Of a stretch of 6,651 nt of DNA, positions 1-4,962 are shown piece by piece. Position 1 is the first letter of the stretch. The number at the start of each line of letters is the position of its first letter. The position numbers and the translations under genes are program-made. The notes under the pieces were generated by a model. That model was not told the origin of the DNA. It saw nothing but the letters and a program-made list of their open reading frames with translations, and searched no databases. Origin of the DNA: Chloroflexota bacterium (GTDB lineage Bacteria > Chloroflexota > Ktedonobacteria > Ktedonobacterales > Ktedonobacteraceae). The stretch spans positions 1-6,651 of the forward strand of contig JAJZEJ010000717.1 of the NCBI GenBank assembly GCA_021828635.1, read 5' to 3'.

Positions 1-398
1 AAAAAACAGGATGATGAATTGCTTCACGCTTTCACGCTACCCATAGACAGACCATTTTGCCAGTAGCGTTGTAAAAAGAGGAAGGCTATAATGAGAACGC
101 TGATAGAAAGCAACGCTCCTGTGACGACCAGAGCAAACAACCCATGATCTCCCCCTCCTGCCGAACTGGCTTGAGCATTCCAGGAAGCCAGACCAACGGT
201 AAGTGGATAATATTGTGGATTACTCAGCACGACGAGCGGCAAAAAGTAGTTATTCCAGGTTGAGACAAAGACGAAGAGGAGGACGGTAATAAACCCTGGC
301 ACCATCATAGGTAAAGCGATTTGCCAGAAAATGCGAAGTTCTCCGGCACCATCCATGCGGGCTGATTGAAGGAGTTCATTGGGTACAGACTGATCTGT

Positions 399-416
399 CT
401 AGATACGCATCAACTA
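399..416 (-). other. Pair of in-frame amber codons at expected Tyr positions
   Basis: On the coding (minus) strand, TAG occurs at 416-414 and again at 401-399, separated by four sense codons (Leu-Met-Arg-Ile). The flanking residues match the conserved MalG segment just before the EAA loop, so both stops replace conserved aromatic positions. Each would be restored to Tyr by one third-base change. Seen directly in the sequence; the cause is not determined. Confidence 0.85.
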
Positions 417-937
417 CACTCCAAACGGGTTGACAAGCGATGGTAAAATCACTGCCCACGGGGTATTGACGATTTGAAATTTACTCATGAGAAAGAATAT
501 CGGCAATGCCAGGGCAGTATTAGGAACCAGTATTGCCCCCAAGATGGAGGCATAGAGGGGGATTTTGCCGCGAAAAGGGTATTTTGCAAAGACGTAACCA
601 GTAAGGGCCGCGAGCAGTGACGCGCCAATGGAACTGGAAACGGCATAAAAAATCGTGTTCCAGAACCAGGTCAGAAAGATGCTATTCTCATAGGTGAAGA
701 CATCCTGGAGGTTTGCCCAGAGGTTGAAATGAGGCGCAAACCATAACCCAAAGGAAGTAAACAGGTCTGTATTCGATTTGGTGACAGCAAATAAGAGCCA
801 GATGAACGGCAAAAGGAAGTAGAACAAGAACACAAGGAGAAAGATAGCACGCAGTTGTTGACTACTCCATTGCGTCCACCGTCTTAGAGCGAAGGTGGAA
901 GGTGTCTTCGATACCATCATGGATGTTGTGGAGCTTT

Positions 938-941
938 TCAT
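938..941 (-). other. ATGA stop/start overlap between the permease genes
   Basis: The ATG of the MalG-type gene (941-939) overlaps the TGA of the MalF-type gene (940-938). This is a common arrangement for translational coupling and would give equal amounts of the two permease subunits. It also shows that the damaged gene kept its original start context. Confidence 0.85.
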
Positions 942-1873
942 GAACGACCTCCTCGGCGACTAGTGACATACATAAATAGAGAAGAGCAACAGAAAGCGAT
1001 CAGAGCCAGGACAAACGAAATAGCCGCAGAGTAGTTGTATTCCTGTTCTGAGAAAGCCAGGCTATAGGCATAGATGCTTGGTGTATAGTGGTCTCCGACG
1101 ATAGTGGGTGCCAGGGTGCTAAGAATCTGAGGTTCATTGAAGAGTTGTAGGGTACCGATAATAGAGAAGATAGCGGTCAGAATGAGGGCGGGAGCGAGGA
1201 GCGGAATTTTAATCCTTGTGGCTATCTGCCAGGCACTTGCGCCATCCACGCACGCGGCTTCAGCGAGTTCTGGAGGGATACTTTGCAAGGCCGCATATAT
1301 GATAATCATGTTGTAGCCTGTGTACTGCCAGGTCACAATATTGCCAATCGAAGGTAGTATCCATGTAGAGTTTAATAGATTGATGGTGGAAAGGTGAAGA
1401 GCTTGCTCAATTTGAGTAAAAAGACCGAACGAAGGTCCATACAGATAGCCCCAAAGCAATGCCGCAATGACACTGGGTATCGCATAAGGTAGAAAAAAGC
1501 CAATACGGAATAAACGCCTCAAAGGCGTCGTCTTCGCATCAATCAAGAAACTAAAAATGAGTGCCAGGCCGAGCATAAGAGGAATTTGTACAATTCCCAA
1601 CAGCAGCATATGCCCGACGCCCTCCCAAAAAGCACCATCACGAAATGCTCGAAGATAATTTTGGATACCGCTGAAGACCGTCCCACCCACCAGACGATCA
1701 GTAAACAAACTCAAATAGAATGCATACACGAGCGGGGCGCATAGAAACAGCAGAAAAAGCAGATAAAAGGGTGTCAAGAAGGTGTAAGGAACTAACCGTC
1801 GTCGCCAGATCAACATCCTGCGTTTGAATGATGATCTCTGTCTTACCGATGACGCTGCTAAAGACTGATGCAT
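938..1873 (-). CDS. MalF-type sugar ABC transporter permease
   Basis: This is the first inner-membrane permease subunit of a carbohydrate-uptake ABC importer (MalF/UgpA/LacF-like), expected to pair with the MalG-type subunit and form the sugar channel. It has 311 residues, usual for the short MalF class. After a basic N-terminus (RRRLVPY) there are six hydrophobic segments, near residues 28-57, 85-111, 121-146, 178-199, 224-249 and 283-303. The ATPase-docking EAA loop is clear at 205-224 (EAACVDGASAWQIATRIKIP), with the key Gly at 211. The start ATG at 1873 has GAGGAG eight bases upstream. The TGA stop overlaps the ATG of the next permease, indicating translational coupling. It lies 87 bases after the binding-protein gene, with a stem-loop between. 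The family is certain; the substrate is inferred only from the neighbouring GH30 enzyme, and beta-1,6-galacto-oligosaccharide is the best guess. Confidence 0.93.
   Translation of the reverse strand: MHQSLAASSVRQRSSFKRRMLIWRRRLVPYTFLTPFYLLFLLFLCAPLVYAFYLSLFTDRLVGGTVFSGIQNYLRAFRDGAFWEGVGHMLLLGIVQIPLMLGLALIFSFLIDAKTTPLRRLFRIGFFLPYAIPSVIAALLWGYLYGPSFGLFTQIEQALHLSTINLLNSTWILPSIGNIVTWQYTGYNMIIIYAALQSIPPELAEAACVDGASAWQIATRIKIPLLAPALILTAIFSIIGTLQLFNEPQILSTLAPTIVGDHYTPSIYAYSLAFSEQEYNYSAAISFVLALIAFCCSSLFMYVTSRRGGRS
942..954 (-). promoter_or_regulatory. Ribosome binding site of the MalG-type gene
   Basis: GAGGAGG on the minus strand, followed by six bases and then the ATG at 941. It lies inside the 3' end of the MalF-type gene. 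This is a strong Shine-Dalgarno sequence and supports the chosen start. Confidence 0.75.
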
Positions 1874-1911
1874 AAGATGTTCTCCTCGTTTATCCCTTGC
1901 TTACCCTGGAA

Positions 1912-1944
1912 GGAGCTAGCAGGCAAGAACTACCTGTTAGCTCC
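1912..1944 (-). repeat. Intercistronic stem-loop between the binding-protein and MalF genes
   Basis: On the minus strand GGAGCTAACAGG is followed by a nine-base loop and CCTGCTAGCTCC. These pair as a 12-bp stem with a single A-C mismatch, and a G-T and an A-T pair can extend it outward. It begins 16 bases after the stop codon of the binding-protein gene. No T-run follows, so it is not a classical intrinsic terminator. In comparable sugar operons (malE-malF is the known example) such a structure protects the 3' end of the upstream message, so that binding protein is made in excess over permease. That role is inferred here. Confidence 0.7.
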
Positions 1945-1960
1945 CTTTCAGAGCGATGGG

Positions 1961-3292
1961 TTAGTTGCTAACAGTAAAGCCTTGCGCAGTGGCATAGGCA
2001 ACAACATTACTTTGCAACTCATGCATGGCCTGCTCGTAGGAGATAGAGCCATTGATCGCCTTACCAAAGTCGTCCGTCCACTGTGTATACACGTAGTCTG
2101 TGAATGGACTCCACTGGAAATGCACATCGACCTGCTGTGAGATTTGCGAGTACAGTTTATTGACCTGTTGCCCTCCGAAAAATGGTGATGTGGCATTGGC
2201 TACCGTAGGGTCTTGTAAGGTATCAACGGTAGTTGGAAAGAGAGACTGTTTCTGTACAAAATCAACCGTCGATTGCAAGTTCGTGTTGAGCCAGATCGCA
2301 AACTCAGTTGCCGCTTGCGGGTATTTTGACTGCGTTGTGACAGCATCAGTTGACCCGCCCCAATTTGCGCTGATATTTGCTCCTGCCGTCCATTGTGGAA
2401 TTTGCGCAGCTCGCCACAGCCCAGATGAACTCTGCGCTACACCTGTCAAGAAGACTGGCCCCCAGGCAGCGGTCGGCCAGCTCGCATACGTTCCATTTGC
2501 CAGACCAGTATACCAGTCGTTGGTGAAATCAGGCGCGGCAGGTACCGCATGTTCTTTGATGAGATTACCCCAGTAATCGGCCACCTTTAACGCAACTGGA
2601 TCATCCAGATGAATAGAAAGGTTTGTACCGTTGACCGTAAAGGGACGAGAGCCAGCCTGCCAAAGCAGGCTAAAAAACCAGTTGGGATCGTTCGCAGAGA
2701 ACTCGGTGAGGTATGCCTTCGGATCCATTTGATGCAATGTGACCGCTTCTTGAGCAAATTCAGCCCACGTCTGAGGTACAGGCAAATGATATTTTGCAAG
2801 AATATCCTCACGGTATAACAAACCCATTGGCCCGCTATCCTGCGGAATAGCATAGACCTTTGATCCTTGAGAGACCTGACTCCAGGCCCAGGGAATAAAG
2901 TCATTCTTGACGTTAGCCGCACCATAGTGTGACAGGTCAACCAGCTTACCGCTCAAGACAAACTCAGGTAAGTAGGGAAACTCAATCTGAACGACATCGG
3001 GAGCGCCGGTACCCGCTTTGAGTGCAGTCGTCAGTTTGGTATATTGTGCCGCTCCTTGTCCAGCATTCACCACATGGACGTGAATATTCGGATGTGATTG
3101 CTCAAACAGGTTCACCTCGGTCTGGATATTAGGAACCCATGTCCAGAAGGTGATGTTCACTGGACTGTTTGACGATGCGGAAGGAGCGCCGCCAGAAGAG
3201 CCACAAGCTGCGAGAATAAGGGTCAAAAGCACGCTGAAGAGTAAGATAGAGCGACATTGAAGACCCTCCGTAAACCTGCGATGTGTGGACAT
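1961..3292 (-). CDS. Lipoprotein sugar-binding protein of an ABC transporter (SBP family 1)
   Basis: This is an extracellular solute-binding protein of family 1 (MalE/UgpB-like), which captures an oligosaccharide outside the membrane and hands it to the permeases. It has 443 residues, typical length. Residues 1-29 form a lipoprotein signal peptide: basic N-terminus, hydrophobic core 16-28 and lipobox L-A-A-C with Cys30 as the lipidated residue. A Ser/Gly-rich linker (31-44) follows. The mature fold opens with ITFWTWVPN (47-55), and APDVVQIEFPYLPEFV (97-112) and YAIPQDSGPMGLLYRED (147-163) are characteristic of the family. Many Trp and Tyr residues in the second half (for example 205, 211, 241, 260, 272, 277, 311) would suit sugar stacking. 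The ATG at 3292 has AAGGAGG seven bases upstream. The gene lies between the ROK gene and the permeases on the same strand, ending in TAA. The exact ligand cannot be read from sequence; galactan oligosaccharide is inferred from the GH30 neighbour. Confidence 0.93.
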   Translation of the reverse strand: MSTHRRFTEGLQCRSILLFSVLLTLILAACGSSGGAPSASSNSPVNITFWTWVPNIQTEVNLFEQSHPNIHVHVVNAGQGAAQYTKLTTALKAGTGAPDVVQIEFPYLPEFVLSGKLVDLSHYGAANVKNDFIPWAWSQVSQGSKVYAIPQDSGPMGLLYREDILAKYHLPVPQTWAEFAQEAVTLHQMDPKAYLTEFSANDPNWFFSLLWQAGSRPFTVNGTNLSIHLDDPVALKVADYWGNLIKEHAVPAAPDFTNDWYTGLANGTYASWPTAAWGPVFLTGVAQSSSGLWRAAQIPQWTAGANISANWGGSTDAVTTQSKYPQAATEFAIWLNTNLQSTVDFVQKQSLFPTTVDTLQDPTVANATSPFFGGQQVNKLYSQISQQVDVHFQWSPFTDYVYTQWTDDFGKAINGSISYEQAMHELQSNVVAYATAQGFTVSN

Positions 3293-3299
3293 ACATTGT

Positions 3300-3306
3300 C
3301 CTCCTT
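3300..3306 (-). promoter_or_regulatory. Ribosome binding site of the sugar-binding protein gene
   Basis: AAGGAGG on the minus strand lies seven bases before the ATG at 3292. It is a near-perfect Shine-Dalgarno sequence, as expected for a binding protein made in large amounts. A second ATG four bases upstream is in another frame and too close to this site. Confidence 0.75.
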
Positions 3307-3348
3307 CTTGAACTATAGATATGAAACATCGTTCTGCGATTGTTACCT

Positions 3349-3370
3349 GGTAGTTTCTCTGGAAACCACC
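3349..3370. repeat. Inverted repeat in the leader of the sugar-binding protein gene
   Basis: On the plus strand GGTAGTTTC, a four-base loop TCTG, then GAAACCACC. The arms pair over nine positions, eight Watson-Crick and one G-T wobble. The repeat lies 57 bases before the start of the binding-protein gene, between it and the ROK gene. It could be a repressor operator in DNA or a hairpin in the leader RNA. No T-run follows it on the minus strand, so termination is unlikely. Confidence 0.5.
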
Positions 3371-3390
3371 GATCAGCCAAATATCCTCTT

Positions 3391-3403
3391 TGTTTAAAAA
3401 ACA
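3391..3403. repeat. Small AT-rich palindrome between the ROK and binding-protein genes
   Basis: TGTTT, three A residues, then AAACA form a perfect 5+3+5 inverted repeat on the plus strand. ROK repressors of the XylR type bind AT-rich palindromes with TGTTT-like half sites, so this is a possible operator upstream of the transporter genes. The repeat is short and could be chance in AT-rich sequence. Confidence 0.25.
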
Positions 3404-3442
3404 CCCCCTCTCGTTTTACATATTTTACCTGCCTTGCTTGAT

Positions 3443-4639
3443 TTAGCTAGCAAAAGCAAATAAAAAACGATTTAATACCAGTGCTGCTGCCCCACGCGCC
3501 CAACTATCGTAGCCAGCCCAGGGTTCATAAATTATCTGCACTCCGTGTCCCAGTTCCGAAAAGACGGTTTCTTGAAATACTTGAGCTGTAGGCCCAAATA
3601 AGCGATCTCCAAACTCTATACCCTCACCCGTCAAAATGATGCGCTCTGGATTGAACAAATTGGTAATATTGGCCAGTCCAATACCCAAAAGGCGACCAGT
3701 ACGACGAAATGTTTCCTGGGCAATATGATCGTCAGCCGTGCTATGAAGGATCTGCTCGATAGTCGATGGTGTCCTCTGGTATTGTCCCTCTTTGCGGAGC
3801 AGTTCTTCGTATGTTATAAGCAGTCCCCGGTGCGCGATATACGCCTCTAAACAGCCTCGCTTTCCACATTCACAGAGCCTTCCATCGACCTCGATGATTG
3901 TATGTCCAAATTCACCCGCTCCTCCCATCCATCCACCATAAAGATCACCATTGATGACGATTCCCAGCCCAAGCCCTCGGCCAATAGCGACCGTGAGAAA
4001 ATTCTTATATCCCTGCCCCAGCCCAAAGAGATTTTCGTAGCAGGCGATGCAACTAACATTGTTCCTGATCAACACTGGCAGATGTAAAAGCTCTGCTAAG
4101 GGAGTGGCTAAGGCGAAATTATGCCAGCCCAGTTGCCAAGAATCAATGCAGATGCCGCGTTGACTATCAATATAGCCAGAGATCGCACACCCTACACCAA
4201 TCAGGCGCTCACGAGGAATGCTACTCTGTGCAATCAGGACTTCAACGCTCTCAGCGATTAACTTAATGGATTGCTCATAGTTGCCCATCAAGGTCACTTC
4301 CCAGCGAGCAGAGGTGACAATCATACCAAGCAGATTTACTACAACGCCAATCATCTCATACTCGCGTATCAATAAGCCAATAGCGTACCCACCATCGGGA
4401 TGGATTTCCAGCAATGCTGGCCGCCGACCACGAGATGAGTTCGCCGTACCATTCTCCACGATAATCTGGTTTGTTATCAGATCGTTGGTCAGGTGAAAGA
4501 CCGTGGCCGGACTTAACCCTGATAGTTCGCCCAGCTCTGGGCGCGAGATCGGTGCATGGAGGCGAATAAGGTTGAGCAAGCGGTTCTGATTGAGATCGCG
4601 CATGCCTTTGTGATCGGTCGCAGACAATTCAGGACTCAT
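3443..4639 (-). CDS. ROK-family transcriptional repressor (XylR/NagC type)
   Basis: This is a sugar-responsive DNA-binding regulator of the ROK family (repressors, ORFs and kinases), most likely controlling the transporter genes and the divergent GH30 gene. It has 398 residues from the chosen start, normal for ROK regulators. A winged helix-turn-helix lies at about 18-62 (ISRPELGELSGLSPATVFHL), followed by the basic turn RGRRPALLEI at 70-79 typical of the class. The ROK domain follows: GVGCAISGYID at 148-158, IGRGLGLGIVINGDLYGG at 219-236, sugar-binding Glu243 and His246 in GEFGH, and the zinc site His246, Cys256, Cys258, Cys263 in CECGKRGC. The position usually ENDxNAA, whose Asp is the kinase catalytic base, reads RNNVS (192-196), so Asn194 replaces Asp and sugar kinase activity is not expected. 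ATG at 4639 is preferred because GAGGG lies nine bases upstream; ATG at 4648 abuts that site and TTG at 4663 has only a weak one. Effector unknown; galactose or a galacto-disaccharide is plausible. Confidence 0.9.
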   Translation of the reverse strand: MSPELSATDHKGMRDLNQNRLLNLIRLHAPISRPELGELSGLSPATVFHLTNDLITNQIIVENGTANSSRGRRPALLEIHPDGGYAIGLLIREYEMIGVVVNLLGMIVTSARWEVTLMGNYEQSIKLIAESVEVLIAQSSIPRERLIGVGCAISGYIDSQRGICIDSWQLGWHNFALATPLAELLHLPVLIRNNVSCIACYENLFGLGQGYKNFLTVAIGRGLGLGIVINGDLYGGWMGGAGEFGHTIIEVDGRLCECGKRGCLEAYIAHRGLLITYEELLRKEGQYQRTPSTIEQILHSTADDHIAQETFRRTGRLLGIGLANITNLFNPERIILTGEGIEFGDRLFGPTAQVFQETVFSELGHGVQIIYEPWAGYDSWARGAAALVLNRFLFAFAS

Positions 4640-4648
4640 AAATACCAT

Positions 4649-4653
4649 CCCTC
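4649..4653 (-). promoter_or_regulatory. Ribosome binding site deciding the ROK start
   Basis: GAGGG on the minus strand, nine bases before ATG 4639. The alternative ATG at 4648 begins immediately next to it with no spacer, and TTG at 4663 lies upstream of it. The site therefore favours the 398-residue product. Confidence 0.5.
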
Positions 4654-4682
4654 GGAACGACAATTTCTTTTATATACTAATT

Positions 4683-4711
4683 AAAATAAACCCTAAAATA
4701 TGTTTTGTCAA
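4683..4711 (-). promoter_or_regulatory. Sigma-70-type promoter of the ROK gene
   Basis: On the minus strand a perfect -35 box TTGACA (4711-4706) is followed by a 17-base spacer and TATTTT (4688-4683), a 4/6 match to the -10 consensus. The transcript would begin near 4676, leaving a leader of about 35 bases before ATG 4639. This also argues against the TTG start at 4663. Confidence 0.6.
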
Positions 4712-4720
4712 GAGGCAAAA
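4703..4720. promoter_or_regulatory. Inverted repeat over the ROK -35 box, candidate operator
   Basis: TTTTG, eight bases, then CAAAA form an inverted repeat covering the TTGACA box of the repressor promoter. A protein bound here would block the polymerase, as expected for autoregulation. The -35 candidate of the divergent GH30 gene starts 27 bases further on, so one bound repressor could affect both promoters. Assignment to the ROK protein is inference. Confidence 0.35.
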
Positions 4721-4746
4721 TTTTTTGGTACTTCGATTTTCTGTCC

Positions 4747-4776
4747 TTGACTTTCTTGCTTACCCTATGGTACAGT
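4747..4776 (+). promoter_or_regulatory. Candidate promoter of the GH30 gene
   Basis: TTGACT (4747-4752), an 18-base spacer and TACAGT (4771-4776) give 5/6 and 4/6 matches to the sigma-70 consensus. A second possibility a little downstream is TTGATT (4776-4781) with TATATC (4798-4803) at 16 bases. Either one leaves a 5' leader of roughly 150-180 bases before the ATG at 4963. Confidence 0.4.
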
Positions 4777-4811
4777 TGATTTATTCAATAAAAAAAATAT
4801 ATCCAGAACGT

Positions 4812-4880
4812 ATTGTTGAGTTTTAGGTAGTCAGTGCCATATCGTGGACGTGCGGCGCTGCCTGGATCGCCATCAACAAT
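4812..4880 (+). repeat. Nested inverted repeats in the GH30 leader
   Basis: ATTGTTGA (4812-4819) is the exact complement of TCAACAAT (4873-4880). Inside it CAGTGCC (4832-4838) pairs with GGCGCTG (4854-4860) with one G-T wobble. Both strands between the outer and inner stems are 12 bases long, so the RNA could form one symmetric two-tier hairpin with a 15-base loop. An alternative small palindrome AACAA-T-TTGTT (4875-4885) shares the outer right arm. I do not recognise a known riboswitch. It may be a regulatory leader or an operator pair. Confidence 0.4.
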
Positions 4881-4947
4881 TTGTTCAGATTGCCTGTCGT
4901 GCTTTGAAAGCCGGATTTGTAGCATTTCCAGTGTTCTTCTGGATATC

Positions 4948-4954
4948 AAGGAGG
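4948..4954 (+). promoter_or_regulatory. Ribosome binding site of the GH30 gene
   Basis: AAGGAGG, eight bases before ATG 4963, is a near-perfect Shine-Dalgarno sequence and fixes the start. It is flanked by the short complementary pair ATATC (4943-4947) and GATAT (4954-4958), which would place most of it in a small loop. Confidence 0.8.
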
Positions 4955-4962
4955 ATATAGCG

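Larger units (their letters stand above)
24..941 (-). pseudogene. MalG-type sugar ABC transporter permease interrupted by two in-frame TAG codons
   Basis: This is the second inner-membrane permease of a carbohydrate-uptake ABC importer (MalG/UgpE-like, binding-protein-dependent transport inner membrane component). The full frame is 305 codons, normal for the family, ending in TGA. Hydrophobic segments lie near residues 31-53, 90-115, 127-150 and 160-175, and a last one is close to the C-terminus. The cytoplasmic EAA loop that docks the ATPase is readable at about 192-211 (SARMDGAGELRIFWQIALP). Codons 176 and 181 (plus-strand 414-416 and 399-401) are both TAG, in the context FGV-stop-LMRI-stop-TDQSVP, where relatives have Tyr or Phe. 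The frame is otherwise continuous, with no indel. The interrupted gene leaves open pieces of 175 codons (414-941) and 110 codons from an internal ATG (24-356); neither alone could form a permease. The start ATG overlaps the MalF stop (ATGA) and has GAGGAGG six bases upstream, so it is translationally coupled. Family assignment is firm. Whether it is a true pseudogene, a sequence error or a recoded gene is open. Confidence 0.8.

Noticed and set aside
1..26. T-run on the minus strand just after the MalG-type stop, possible terminator
   Set aside because: Six T residues are seen at the window edge but no GC-rich stem precedes them, and the sequence is cut off.
24..356. Separate small membrane protein starting at the internal ATG 356
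   Set aside because: It begins inside the EAA loop of the MalG-type frame, in the same frame, and has no Shine-Dalgarno; it is the C-terminal part of the interrupted permease.
1868..2576. Plus-strand open frames opposite the binding-protein gene
   Set aside because: They lie antisense to a clear SBP gene and resemble no protein family; they are read-through of the complementary strand.
3391..3420. G-rich stretch followed by a T-run after the ROK gene, possible intrinsic terminator
   Set aside because: Only a weak AAAAC/GTTTT pairing around a ten-base loop is possible; there is no GC-rich stem.
4640..4962. Small protein, tRNA or CRISPR array in the 323-bp divergent spacer
   Set aside because: No cloverleaf, no spaced direct repeats and no open frame with a ribosome binding site were seen; only promoter and leader signals are supported.
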